The translations under genes were made by a program, and so were the position numbers. A stretch of 64,000 nt of DNA, from contig DAVZGP010000016.1 in assembly GCA_052274345.1 (NCBI GenBank), positions 1 to 64,000 of the forward strand, read 5' to 3'. Below the pieces are notes generated by a model. That model did not search any database, had not been told where the DNA came from, and saw nothing but the letters and a program-made list of their open reading frames with translations. Below are positions 15,784-25,262 of this stretch, piece after piece; the first letter of the stretch is position 1, and every line of letters starts with the position of its first letter. Source of the DNA: Clostridium_AD sp937920395 (GTDB lineage Bacteria > Bacillota > Clostridia > Clostridiales > Clostridiaceae).

Positions 15784-16035
15784 TTACTTTAAATATAAAA
15801 TGTTAGAACGCGGAATTAATGCGTAATATCTTTTATGAACGTGACACCAATGACAACAAGAATAACCGATACTTAAGAATATAGGTTTGCCATCCTCTTT
15901 TGCTTTTGTAAAAGCTTCTTCATTCCATGGAAACCAATTTACTGGGGTATATGCATGTTGTAATAGGTATGGACTCTTTTCATTAATTAATCTGTTAGGT
16001 TTTCTACTTAATTTAACAATATCAGGCTTAATCAT
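15784..16035 (-). pseudogene. Truncated DUF255 thioredoxin-like protein, copy 2
   Basis: 83 residues, a paralogue of 3456-3698: NRLINEKSPYLLQHAYTPV and GYSCCHWCHV, then KRYYALIP and a different tail. AGGAG precedes the ATG. Both copies share the same unnatural junction after CHWCHV, so they descend from one truncated ancestor. Confidence 0.75.
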
Positions 16036-16099
16036 AACTTAACAACTCCTATAAATATACATTAACAATATTATACCCAACATAGATATTTTAAGTCCC
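15812..16099. repeat. Direct repeat, right copy (288 bp)
   Basis: Partner of 3475-3762, equal length and same orientation. The two copies bracket the 12-kb conflict-system segment. Confidence 0.8.
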
Positions 16100-16168
16100 A
16101 AAAATAAAGAAGCGACATATCCTTATTATTTCTTAATATGTTCCATAAATTTATATAATGATTGTCAC

Positions 16169-17035
16169 TTATAATAGATTTAAAAATTGGTAATTGGGAT
16201 TAGATATTTTATTATGAAATACTTTCAGGCTGTCAGATGTACCTACCCATACCCTATGCAATGAAAGCATACCATTATATTTAGAAGACCACCCACTTTT
16301 AGTGGTGAAAGCCATTTTATAACCAGTCTCTCGAACTGATTTAATTGCTTTTTGGTTATACCCACCATACGGGTATGCGAAGAAAATTATTTGTTTATCT
16401 AATGTTTTCTCTAGGTACTGCTTAGATTGAATTAGTGTTTTTAATTGTTTATTCTTAGAAATATTTTCTAATTTATCATGGTTTACGGTATGACTTTCTA
16501 TATCTATACCGTATTTTTCCATTTCAAGAAGTTGTTTAGTTTGTAAAAAACGATGACTTTTATCTATTTCCCCGGTAATAACAAAAATTGTTGCTTTAAA
16601 GTTATATTTTTTTAGAACTGGTAACATAGCAGTATAATTGTCTTCATACCCGTCATCAAAAGTAAGCACTACGGATTTTCTAGGTATTGGAGTATTATTC
16701 ATAAGATAATCATATAGATTTCTAAGTGTTATAGTATAATAACCATTATCATATAGATATTTCATTTGCTCCTTAAACTTTTTAATAGGCATACAAATGG
16801 GATCGCCTTTTACGTAGGAAATAGAATGATATTCTAAAACTGGAACACTCCTACCATAAGGTTTAATATCAGTGTTTTTTTTAAAATCAGGTGTTGAAGA
16901 TGATTGAGCAGGTTTAGTCTCTATAGGAAATACAACTGATTTTTTCATTACAGTAGTTTTACCCCTTGAACATCCAACGATACAAAGCAGAAAAATAAAA
17001 ATAAATATAAATATGAAAAATAATTTTTTCTTCAT
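16169..17035 (-). CDS. Polysaccharide deacetylase lipoprotein
   Basis: 288 residues. The N terminus is a lipoprotein signal (Lys-rich start, Phe/Ile-rich core, lipobox IVGC), so it is anchored outside the membrane. The NodB domain has the metal and catalytic motifs TFDDGYEDN, SHTVNH and FAYPYGGYN. The PVLEYHSIS start of the domain resembles PgaB/IcaB-type deacetylases, so N-deacetylation of a surface or exported glycan is likely. The start at 17035 is chosen because GGAGG lies directly upstream; the alternative ATG at 17047 overlaps that site. It stands alone, divergent from ytaF. Confidence 0.88.
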   Translation of the reverse strand: MKKKLFFIFIFIFIFLLCIVGCSRGKTTVMKKSVVFPIETKPAQSSSTPDFKKNTDIKPYGRSVPVLEYHSISYVKGDPICMPIKKFKEQMKYLYDNGYYTITLRNLYDYLMNNTPIPRKSVVLTFDDGYEDNYTAMLPVLKKYNFKATIFVITGEIDKSHRFLQTKQLLEMEKYGIDIESHTVNHDKLENISKNKQLKTLIQSKQYLEKTLDKQIIFFAYPYGGYNQKAIKSVRETGYKMAFTTKSGWSSKYNGMLSLHRVWVGTSDSLKVFHNKISNPNYQFLNLL

Positions 17036-17138
17036 ATAAACCTCCATATGTATTTATTTGTTAAATCTAAATTCAGTAACCTTTTAATCATTCATACAAT
17101 ACTATAATCTCAGGATATCTTTACTTTGGAGGGATTAT

Positions 17139-17768
17139 ATGAATATTTTAGCGATTTTCTTTTTTGCTATTGCCTCAAGCAGTGATGGTCTTATTGTAGG
17201 ACTGAGTTACGGTGCTAAAAAAGTTAGAATAAATTTTATAAGTAACTTTATGATATCCTTTATTTCTGGTATAGGTACTTTTTTAGCAATGTCATTTGGA
17301 AGAAGCCTTTTACAATTAATGCCACTGAAATATTCAAATATACTAGGAAGTGGCATATTAATATTATTTGGCATATTTCTATTAGTAAATTGGCTTAGGA
17401 AAAATATTGGCAGCACTAAAAGTATAGAAAAAGCTAATAAAGATTCATCAGGGTATAAGCACTATGAAAACACACTTAGAAACCCAGAAATAATAGATAC
17501 AAACGACTCAAAGACTATAGACTTTAAAGAAGCTATTATCCTAGGATTTGTTCTTTGTTTAAATAATATTGGACTCGGAATAGGAGCAAGTATTTCAGGG
17601 TTAAACATTTTTATGACATCTATATTCTCTTTGATTTTAAGCCTTATATTTATACCAATAGGGTATTACATTGGTGAAAAGGTAATTTCTGATACACTAT
17701 CAAAATATTCCGAAATAATTTCAATATGTATTATTTTAATCCTTGGGCTATATGAACTATTTGTATAA
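17139..17768 (+). CDS. ytaF: Sporulation membrane protein YtaF
   Basis: 209 residues with about six membrane segments and the family's repeated polar motifs (ASSSDGLIVGLSYGAKKV; then LCLNNIGLGIGASISG). It is related to the MntP manganese exporter family; in Bacillus it belongs to the sporulation genes. GGAGGG precedes the ATG. A hydrophilic loop (about 88-125) separates two halves. Confidence 0.88.
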   Translation: MNILAIFFFAIASSSDGLIVGLSYGAKKVRINFISNFMISFISGIGTFLAMSFGRSLLQLMPLKYSNILGSGILILFGIFLLVNWLRKNIGSTKSIEKANKDSSGYKHYENTLRNPEIIDTNDSKTIDFKEAIILGFVLCLNNIGLGIGASISGLNIFMTSIFSLILSLIFIPIGYYIGEKVISDTLSKYSEIISICIILILGLYELFV

Positions 17769-17840
17769 AGTCAGATTATTACTATAAATTTAACCTTACA
17801 TTTTATAAGTTTATGATTTAGGTATATGAATTATAAACAC

Positions 17841-18332
17841 CTACAATCCCATTTTCATAAAGCCCACTGTGAAAGGTAGATGTTTATACTTTCTTGTACC
17901 TGTATGTATAAATCCTAAACTACTGTACCAATTCCTTAATTTAGTACTTTCTTCAATTAATCCAATAGTCATTTTATTACTTCCCATTTCTCTTACTTTA
18001 TCCATTGCAAAAGCAATCATTTCCCTACCATAACCTTTATGACGATATTTTACTAATACAGCAAGATTCTTCAGTTCGAAACTACCACCATTATTCTTGC
18101 TAAGTGAAAAATAACCTACAATGATACCATTGTCCAGATACGCAAACATTAGTCGGCCTGCATCATACTGCTTATATAATTGTTCAATTTCCATAAAGCT
18201 TGCATTCCCTATACAATTCTCTTTTGTAAGATTAAATTCTTGAGCTACCGTTTCAAAACTTTTTCTTATTACCTGTACACATAATTTTATCTCATCTCTA
18301 TCTATTTGCCTTATTATTTTTATCACTTCCAA
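17841..18332 (-). CDS. GNAT-family N-acetyltransferase
   Basis: 163 residues with the acetyl-CoA binding motif (LAVLVKYRHKGYGREMI) and the C-terminal GNAT strand (WYSSLGFIHTGTRKY). Substrate not predictable. The start is a TTG (18332) or GTG (18326), both inside the end of the upstream metallophosphoesterase gene; no ATG is available. Translational coupling is likely. Confidence 0.82.
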   Translation of the reverse strand: MEVIKIIRQIDRDEIKLCVQVIRKSFETVAQEFNLTKENCIGNASFMEIEQLYKQYDAGRLMFAYLDNGIIVGYFSLSKNNGGSFELKNLAVLVKYRHKGYGREMIAFAMDKVREMGSNKMTIGLIEESTKLRNWYSSLGFIHTGTRKYKHLPFTVGFMKMGL

Positions 18333-19488
18333 ACAAATTAATGTTTATTTCAACTATTTCAGACCGGCTTCCTATCCTAATTGGAGGACCCCATGTACCA
18401 TAACCCGAAGATACAATAAAGTTAGAATTGTTTTTTTGAAGATAACCATAGTCTAATTCAAATATTGCATTTGTTATAAGATTTGCTGGAAATAACTGTC
18501 CTCGATGTGTATGTCCAGATACCTGTAAATCAATCCCCTGCTTTTGCGTATCATCAAAATTTCTTGGCTGATGATCCATTAATATAAGAGGCCTTGATTT
18601 ATCTAAATCTTTTATTATGTCTGATAATTCTTTTCTTTTAACTTTCGTCTGAGATTCCTGAGATATATCATCACGACCTATAACATAAAAACTATTATTT
18701 ATTAAGATTGCTTTATCTCTGAGTACATTTATTCCTGAATCATTAAAAGTTTTTACAACATCATCAATCTTGCGACCCATTTCATCATGGTTTCCAAGAC
18801 AAGCATAAACTCCATACTTGCTTTTAATCCTTTTAAAGTTAACACTCATATTTTGTTTTACAAAAGGTTCAATGCTACTATCAATTATATCTCCAGGTAT
18901 TAGCACAATATCTGGATTCAATTCATTTATTTTATTGACCATTATGGTAAGTCTTCTATTATCTACTTCATATCCAAGATGAATATCAGAAACCATAATA
19001 ATTTTAAGTGACTTTAAATTCTCAGGTGCTTTATTTACATTCAAATCATACTTAGTTACTTTTGGGCTTCGAGCACTCCAAGTACCATATGCCATTAAAC
19101 CGGCTAAAAGCACAATTACCACCATAGCTATTATTATTGACAAATTAGAAGTTTCATTTATATTCCTTGGAATAAATTGGAGTTTACTATTCAAAAATCT
19201 TATTAGATCAATAATCGGCAATACTAAAATAAGATAAAAAATTATTGCCATCCAATATGACCCTACAATATTTAACGTATTTAAAACTACAGACGGTATA
19301 TAAGAAGACAATAACATACTCATGATATAAGCCGATGAGATTAATGCAATTACTATCCAATATACCTTGTTATTTAAAAATGAAATATGACTTCCTAAGT
19401 TTTGCCATCCCCTTAGCCCTATATAATAATTTATCCCTCCATATAAAAAAAGAAATAGCGCAATACCTAATAACATTAATTTATTCAT
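18298..19488 (-). CDS. Membrane-anchored metallophosphoesterase
   Basis: 396 residues: four N-terminal membrane segments (about 1-145), then a calcineurin-like phosphoesterase domain with the motif series SDIHLGYE, PGDIIDSS, GNHDE, DHQPRNF and SGHTHRGQ. This is the YkuE/YaeI-like type; the substrate of this one is unknown. The domain faces the cytoplasm or exterior depending on the number of membrane passes. Confidence 0.88.
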   Translation of the reverse strand: MNKLMLLGIALFLFLYGGINYYIGLRGWQNLGSHISFLNNKVYWIVIALISSAYIMSMLLSSYIPSVVLNTLNIVGSYWMAIIFYLILVLPIIDLIRFLNSKLQFIPRNINETSNLSIIIAMVVIVLLAGLMAYGTWSARSPKVTKYDLNVNKAPENLKSLKIIMVSDIHLGYEVDNRRLTIMVNKINELNPDIVLIPGDIIDSSIEPFVKQNMSVNFKRIKSKYGVYACLGNHDEMGRKIDDVVKTFNDSGINVLRDKAILINNSFYVIGRDDISQESQTKVKRKELSDIIKDLDKSRPLILMDHQPRNFDDTQKQGIDLQVSGHTHRGQLFPANLITNAIFELDYGYLQKNNSNFIVSSGYGTWGPPIRIGSRSEIVEININLFGSDKNNKANR

Positions 19489-19518
19489 TATACACCTCTT
19501 GTTACTATATTTAAAATA

Positions 19519-20121
19519 CTATAATATATTATATTTTATCAATTTTTTTCTCAAATCTTCCGAATTTATATAAAGTATACCTTTAAATTTCAATTTTCTA
19601 GCACCTTCAATATTTTCAATTGTATCATCTATAAAAATTGATTCTTCTGGCTTAATTTTATATCTTTTTATTAATTTATTATAAATTTCTTTATCAGGTT
19701 TTATAAGTTTTTCCTTATATGAAAGAATACCACCATCAAAATCCTTAAAAAATTCATATCGCTTAGTAACATCTTCGTATGCTAGCAAATGAAAATTAGA
19801 TAAGAAATAAAGTCTATATCCATTATATTTTAGCTCTTTTAAAACTTCCACAGTGCCTTCAATCGGTGTAAGTAATTGATACCAATTGTGCATTATAAGT
19901 TTTATTAACTCACTATTTTCTACGTTTCTATGACATATATCATTTACTGCATCTTCCTGTGTAATTATACCCCTATCAAGCATAATCCATTCTTTACTAG
20001 TGAATATTTCTTCATAAACATCCTGAACTTTTACTTTATCAGAAATTAGTTTTTGAATATACACTAATGGATTAAAATCTAATAATACCTTTCCTAAATC
20101 AAATACAATATTTTTAATCAT
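19519..20121 (-). CDS. HAD-superfamily hydrolase
   Basis: 200 residues. Motif I FDLGKVLLDF (nucleophile Asp; the usual second Asp is Gly, as in many subclass IA members), motif II YFLSNF, motif III Lys (YKEKLIKPDKEIY) and motif IV IFIDDTIENIEGA. Probably a small-molecule phosphatase; substrate unknown. It ends at 19519, 30 bases before the metallophosphoesterase start on the same strand. Confidence 0.85.
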   Translation of the reverse strand: MIKNIVFDLGKVLLDFNPLVYIQKLISDKVKVQDVYEEIFTSKEWIMLDRGIITQEDAVNDICHRNVENSELIKLIMHNWYQLLTPIEGTVEVLKELKYNGYRLYFLSNFHLLAYEDVTKRYEFFKDFDGGILSYKEKLIKPDKEIYNKLIKRYKIKPEESIFIDDTIENIEGARKLKFKGILYINSEDLRKKLIKYNIL

Positions 20122-20179
20122 ATTTTTATAACCCCTTTTATATGCATCTTAATATATACATTATACCTCACAATAAAAA

Positions 20180-20201
20180 GGTCTAGCAATTATGCTAGGC
20201 C
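20180..20201 (-). terminator. Pyruvate kinase terminator
   Basis: GGTCTAGCA (20180-20188) pairs with TGCTAGGCC (20193-20201), one G-U, four-base loop. TTTTTATTG follows on the minus strand. Confidence 0.8.
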
Positions 20202-20246
20202 CTAAATATTTAATAAATATACTATTACTATTAATCTGTTTTGTAT

Positions 20247-21665
20247 TTAAACTTGTTGTATTTTCATCATATTTGTAGTACCAGGCTCACCAACAGGTAT
20301 TCCTGCTGCAATTATGACAATATCACCTTTTTTTATATATCCTGCAGCTAAAGATTTTCCTACTGCATCTGCCATTAATTCATCTGTGGAAGTTAACTTA
20401 ATTGAAAGTATACTTTGTACTCCAAAATTAATAGCTAAACCTCTTGCAACTTGCTTACTAGGTGTTACAGCAATAACTGGGCATCTTGGTCTATATTTTG
20501 ATACCATTCTAGCAGTATAACCACTTTGAGTTGCTGTTAGTATTGCAGATACATTTAATTTATCTGCTGTAGTACACGTAGCAAGACTTATAGCATCTGA
20601 TATATTATCTAAAGGTTCATAAATTTTCTTAATTAAAGCATCTCTAAAATCAATATTTGACTCTGCTTCAATTGCAATCTTCGCCATTGTTAAAGCAGCT
20701 TCAAGTGGATATTTTCCATTAGCACTTTCACCACTAAGCATTATTGCATCAGTACCATCGAAAATAGCATTTGTTATATCTGAAGCTTCAGCTCTAGTAG
20801 GTCTTGGATTTCTAATCATAGAATCTAACATCTGAGTTGCAGTTATAACAGGCTTACCAGACTTATTACATTTATGTATTATCATTTTTTGAATTATTGG
20901 AACTTTTTCAATAGGTAATTCAACCCCCATATCTCCTCTAGCAACCATAATACCATCAGAAGCCTCTATTATAGCATCTATGTTGTCAACGCCTTCTTGA
21001 GTTTCAATTTTCGATATTATTTGAATATGTTCTCCGCCATTTGCATTAAGTATATTTCTAACATCTATTACATCGCTAGCTTTTCTAATAAAAGAAGCTG
21101 CTACGATATCAACACCTTGTTCACATCCAAATATTAAATCTAATTTATCTTTGTCAGTTACTGCAGGAAGACCAATAGATATGTTAGGAACATTTATTCC
21201 CTTATGATTTCCTATAAAACCAGAATTTAATGCTGTACAATTTATTTCAGTTCCTTCTATTGAATCAATCTTAAATTCAATAAGACCATCATCCACAAGA
21301 AGTCTACCATTTACTTTAAGGTCATGGCAGAGTTCTTTATAAGAAACAGAACATCTCTCTTTATTACCAAGTATCTCTTTACCACAACTAAAGACAAATT
21401 TTTGTCCTTTGTCAAGTTCAACAGTATCTCCTATAAAATTGTGGGTTCTAATCTTAGGTCCTTTTATATCAAGCATTATCGCTATCGATTTATTAAGTTC
21501 TTCCCTTAGTTCTTTTATAATATCCATTTTTATTTTGTGGTCAGCATGTGTACCATGTGAAAAATTAAGTCTAGTAACATTCATTCCTATTTCCATAAGT
21601 TGTCTTAATATACTTTTACTATCACTAGCAGGACCTATTGTGAAAATCATTTTTGTTCTTTGCAT
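20247..21665 (-). CDS. pyk: Pyruvate kinase
   Basis: 472 residues, glycolytic PEP plus ADP to pyruvate plus ATP. Motifs: RLNFSHGTHADH, LDIKGPKIRTH, the active-site stretch IQIISKIETQEGVDN, VARGDMGVELP and ATQMLDSMI. It lacks the C-terminal PEP-utiliser domain found in Bacillus enzymes (about 585 residues). The start ATG at 21665 is preceded by AAGGGGATATTG. A monocistronic gene with its own terminator. Confidence 0.95.
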   Translation of the reverse strand: MQRTKMIFTIGPASDSKSILRQLMEIGMNVTRLNFSHGTHADHKIKMDIIKELREELNKSIAIMLDIKGPKIRTHNFIGDTVELDKGQKFVFSCGKEILGNKERCSVSYKELCHDLKVNGRLLVDDGLIEFKIDSIEGTEINCTALNSGFIGNHKGINVPNISIGLPAVTDKDKLDLIFGCEQGVDIVAASFIRKASDVIDVRNILNANGGEHIQIISKIETQEGVDNIDAIIEASDGIMVARGDMGVELPIEKVPIIQKMIIHKCNKSGKPVITATQMLDSMIRNPRPTRAEASDITNAIFDGTDAIMLSGESANGKYPLEAALTMAKIAIEAESNIDFRDALIKKIYEPLDNISDAISLATCTTADKLNVSAILTATQSGYTARMVSKYRPRCPVIAVTPSKQVARGLAINFGVQSILSIKLTSTDELMADAVGKSLAAGYIKKGDIVIIAAGIPVGEPGTTNMMKIQQV

Positions 21666-21841
21666 AATCAATATCCCCTTTACTATTTTAAGTCTTCTTA
21701 ATTAATTTTATATTCTGTTAACTTATTATATCCTTTTCGTCTAATTATGGCAATCTTCCATAATCCGAGTTTTATTCAATTATACCATTAAATAACCATA
21801 TATCTTAAAGTACCTTAACAAAGTTAAGAATAGTCTGTCCA

Positions 21842-22542
21842 TTAAACAGTAGCAAACTGACTGTTATAAAGTCGTGAATATTGCCCACCTTTTTCTAATA
21901 ATTCATCATGGGTTCCACTTTGAACAATATTACCATTATCCATTACCAAAATTATATCTGATTCTTTTATTGTGGAAAGCCTATGAGCTATAATAAAACT
22001 GGTTCTCCCTTTTAACATTTTAATAAATGCCTTTTGTATTTTAAGTTCAGTTATTGTGTCTATATTACTTGTAGCATCATCCAAAATTAACATAGGCGCG
22101 TTAACAAGCATTACTCTTGCTATCGTAAGCAGCTGTCTATTATAGCCATCTGGTAACTCTTTTATAAACTCATCAGCTTGAGCTGTTTTTGCCGCATCTA
22201 TGATTTCCTCTTGCGAGGCATTTTTCTTTTCCCAGCAAATATTATCTGAAATGCTACCAGTAAACAGCACCGATTTTTGTGGTACCATGCTAATTTTACT
22301 TCTAAGTTTTTTTAAAGAATAATTTTTAACATTTATTCCGTTTATTATTATTTCACCTTTAGTAACATCATAAAATCTTGGAATTAAATTTATGAAAGTT
22401 GGAGCTGATTTACACCGTTATTTATAATAAGTGCCATAAGTGTTGGAAGCAAAAGTTCTAGTAATGCTTCAATAAGCTTAAAAGTGGGTCCTAAAATACA
22501 TTCTTTCCTATATGGCTTTAAAAACTTAAAAAGTTTAAACAA
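21842..22542 (-). pseudogene. ABC exporter gene collapsed by internal deletions
   Basis: A TTG start at 22542 with GGAGTGA upstream opens a frame reading FKLFKFLKPYRKECILGP and LLPTLMALIINNGV, the start of an exporter membrane domain. At about 22415 it joins, out of frame, the ATPase domain (FINLIPRFYDVTKGEIIING, SKISMVPQKSVLFTGSISDNI, ILDDATSNIDT, IIAHRLSTI). The rest of the membrane domain, the Walker A glycines and the LSGGQ-type signature are gone. It cannot work. Confidence 0.88.
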
Positions 22543-22695
22543 AAATCTTCACTCCAATATAAAAAGTATTACATGTTCTCTTCCATGCGAATATGATTAT
22601 AGCATAGGGTACTCCATATTAATAATATATGTTTTATATGTGTTATATACGATATTCGTATACAATCAACCCACACTTCTTTTATTAAGTACTAA

Positions 22696-22727
22696 AAAAG
22701 CATCTATAAACTAATATAGATGCTTTT
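22696..22727 (-). terminator. Terminator of the NlpC/P60 gene
   Basis: AAAAGCATCTATA (22696-22708) pairs perfectly with TATAGATGCTTTT (22715-22727). TTTTTTAG follows on the minus strand. Confidence 0.85.
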
Positions 22728-22767
22728 CTAGATGAATTATTGATTAATAAAAATGTTTAGACTCTTT

Positions 22768-23940
22768 TTATCTTACTCTACGTCCATATGTGAAGTCACT
22801 ATTTAGTGATTGAATTCTAAGTACAGCTCCTGTGTGAGGTGCATTTATCATGTTACCATTCCCAACATATATTCCTACATGATGAGCTGGTGATCCAAAA
22901 AACACTAAATCGCCTGGTTGAAGATTTCCTCTAGATATAAGAGTACCTACATTTTGTTGAGCTTCTGAAACTCTTGGTAAATTTACTCCAAAATGTGCGA
23001 ATACATATTGTGTGAATCCTGAGCAATCAAACCCTGAAGGGCTTGTCCCGCCCCAAACATAAGGAACGCCAAGAAATTGTGATGCATATGATAATAATGC
23101 ATTAGCTGAAGCTCCTGAAGGTGCTGAACCACCTCTAGATGGAGTTATACTTGGAGCCACACTTGTTGATTGACTTTGTACAACTTGTTTTACTGCAACT
23201 TGATTTGCTGACGCATATTGTCTTGCTGCAACAGCTTGTCTTGCTTCAGTCGCATTTTTTGCATCTATAACTGCTTGTTTTGCTAAAGCTACTTGTTTTG
23301 CTGCAGCCGCTTGGTCTGCAACTAATTGTGCTGTAAGCTTGTTTTCCTGAGCAGATAATTGTGCAACCAATACATTTTGTTGTGATTTTTGCTTAGTTAA
23401 AGCACTTAATGTACTTTTATTTTCATCTCTTAGAGTTAACAACTTTGCATTTGCAGTGTCTAATGCTACTTTCTTTACATTAATTGCTTCCTCTTTTGCT
23501 TTCAAATCATTAATAATATTTTGATCATAGGTTATTATTGTTTTTACATCTTCTAATCTAGATATAAAATTTTCTATTCCCTTTGAGTCTAGTATAATGT
23601 CTATGTAACTTGATGTTCCATTCATATACATTACTCTCATTCTTTTATCAAAAAGTATTTTTTCTGCTTTGATATCGTTCTCTGCTTTTGCAATATTTAT
23701 TTTTGTTACTTTGATATTATTTTGTGTAACCTTAATGTTTTTTTCATTATTACTCATTTTTGACATTATTTTTTCGATTTGACTATCCATCATCTCTACT
23801 TTGCTTTCAAGGCTACTTCTTTGAGTTTGAACCTGTTGAATTTTCACCTTATCTGATGCTGTATCTGCATATACACTAGTGTATCCAATGCTCATAGTTA
23901 AAGTAAGTGCCATCATTGTTGAAATAATTTTTTTGTTCAA
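22768..23940 (-). CDS. Secreted NlpC/P60 peptidoglycan endopeptidase
   Basis: About 390 residues. Signal peptide (KKIISTMMALTLTMSIG, cut near SVYA), a long coiled coil (about 30-200), an Ala/Gln-rich linker, and a C-terminal NlpC/P60 domain with the catalytic Cys in FDCSGFTQYV and His in HHVGIYVGNG. It cleaves stem peptides during wall growth or separation, as in the CwlO/PcsB-like type. The likely start is TTG at 23940 after GGGAGATGGGGAC; a GTG at 23955 is possible. Nothing else is co-transcribed. Confidence 0.9.
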   Translation of the reverse strand: MNKKIISTMMALTLTMSIGYTSVYADTASDKVKIQQVQTQRSSLESKVEMMDSQIEKIMSKMSNNEKNIKVTQNNIKVTKINIAKAENDIKAEKILFDKRMRVMYMNGTSSYIDIILDSKGIENFISRLEDVKTIITYDQNIINDLKAKEEAINVKKVALDTANAKLLTLRDENKSTLSALTKQKSQQNVLVAQLSAQENKLTAQLVADQAAAAKQVALAKQAVIDAKNATEARQAVAARQYASANQVAVKQVVQSQSTSVAPSITPSRGGSAPSGASANALLSYASQFLGVPYVWGGTSPSGFDCSGFTQYVFAHFGVNLPRVSEAQQNVGTLISRGNLQPGDLVFFGSPAHHVGIYVGNGNMINAPHTGAVLRIQSLNSDFTYGRRVR

Positions 23941-24264
23941 GTCCCCATCTCCCACAAATAATTTTATTTTTCAATATATTATAATTTAATATTTATATTG
24001 TTAAAACATAAGTACTATTCTACACAAAATATTAAAATTTGTAAAGTAAGAATTTGCCATTTCATCTGTTAATTTGTTATATAAAGTTTATAACTCTATA
24101 TTTTACAAGATTTTTTTTGTATTATTAATATTTAAACTCACACCTAAGTAATTAAATTCTTTTTATAAAAAAGAAATGTTTTGCTTTCTTATCTGTTATA
24201 TATTACCATATGTTTCATTGAATTAATATGTTTTTCGTCATCTTTTATTTGACATTATTCTTAA

Positions 24265-24304
24265 CTTTTAATCTTTTAATCTTTTAATCTTTTAATCTTT
24301 TAAT
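24265..24304. repeat. Five tandem copies of CTTTTAAT
   Basis: Five exact copies of the 8-mer CTTTTAAT, followed by a partial sixth (CTTA). It lies about 70 bases upstream of the -35 box of the TPR-crcB operon. Copy number could vary by slippage. Confidence 0.85.
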
Positions 24305-24375
24305 CTTAAATTACATAATATCATTTCTTTTAGGCTAATGACCTTAACATATATTTTGGTATTATAAACAGTTTA

Positions 24376-24405
24376 TTGCAATATACTGCTTCTTCGAGTT
24401 ATAAT
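24376..24405 (+). promoter_or_regulatory. Promoter of the TPR-crcB-crcB operon
   Basis: TTGCAA (24376-24381) and TATAAT (24400-24405) with an 18-base spacer, 27 bases before the start codon. Confidence 0.7.
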
Positions 24406-24432
24406 AAAAACAAAATAAGAAGGTGTTACAAT

Positions 24433-25236
24433 ATGAATTTAAAAAAATATATGAATATTATAGCTTTCATCTTAGCATTATTTATTTTCGTAGTAATAAA
24501 TAAATTATTAGCTTTTACTTTTATTATTTTATATTTATTGCTTACAAATTTTGCAACAATTATTTATTATATTGGTAGCAATAAATATAAAAGAGGCAAA
24601 ATTGATCAAGCTTATAAATACTTTAAAATGGCCTATAATATAAAGGGCTCACCAATTAAAATAAAATTATACTACATATATAATTTGTTACTAAGAGGTG
24701 ATTTAGATCAATCAGAAAAACTATTGAATCAGCTTTCGAAACGAAAATTAACTTCTGATGATGAAATTAATATAAAGCTTAATATGTCTATTGTCTTTTG
24801 GAAAAGAGATAATATTGACGGAGCAGTTAGTTTACTTATGGACTTATATAAAAAATATAAAACTACTGTTATATATCAGAATCTAGGCTATTTTTTAATT
24901 TTAGAAAATGATTATACTAAAGCTCTAGATATGAATCTTGAAGGCTATAAATTTAATTCATCAAATGCAGGCATATTGGATAATTTAGGAACTAATTATT
25001 ATATGTTAGGTGAGTATGATAAATCTTTAAAAATATATGAAGAATTAATGATAAATAAGCCTTCTTTTTCATCAGCATATTATTACTATGCATCTACTCT
25101 AATAAAATTAAATAAACCTGAAGAGGCACTTTTAAATTTAAAAGAAGCCCTAAAGTGCAATTTTACATTCTTGAGCGCCATATCCAAAGAAGAGATAGAA
25201 ACTAAAATAACTGAAGTTGAAAACTCAATAAAATAG
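24433..25236 (+). CDS. Membrane-anchored TPR protein
   Basis: 267 residues: one or two N-terminal membrane segments (about 8-48), then TPR repeats in the cytoplasm (YIGSNKYKRGKIDQAYKYF; GILDNLGTNYYMLGEYDKSL; YYYASTLIKLNKPEEALLNL). Start chosen at 24433, after AGAAGGTG. Followed by crcB 26 bases later. Function unknown; a scaffold role is the usual guess for such proteins. Confidence 0.82.
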   Translation: MNLKKYMNIIAFILALFIFVVINKLLAFTFIILYLLLTNFATIIYYIGSNKYKRGKIDQAYKYFKMAYNIKGSPIKIKLYYIYNLLLRGDLDQSEKLLNQLSKRKLTSDDEINIKLNMSIVFWKRDNIDGAVSLLMDLYKKYKTTVIYQNLGYFLILENDYTKALDMNLEGYKFNSSNAGILDNLGTNYYMLGEYDKSLKIYEELMINKPSFSSAYYYYASTLIKLNKPEEALLNLKEALKCNFTFLSAISKEEIETKITEVENSIK

Positions 25237-25262
25237 ATTTGGAAAAGGAGTAATTAAAAAAT

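Larger units (their letters stand above)
23956..24432. other. Divergent intergenic region
   Basis: No gene between the NlpC/P60 and TPR genes. It holds an 8-bp tandem repeat (24265-24304) and the TPR promoter (24376-24405); otherwise AT-rich. Confidence 0.6.

Noticed and set aside
24310..25262. Fluoride riboswitch ahead of crcB
   Set aside because: No matching conserved block was found upstream of the TPR gene or of crcB.
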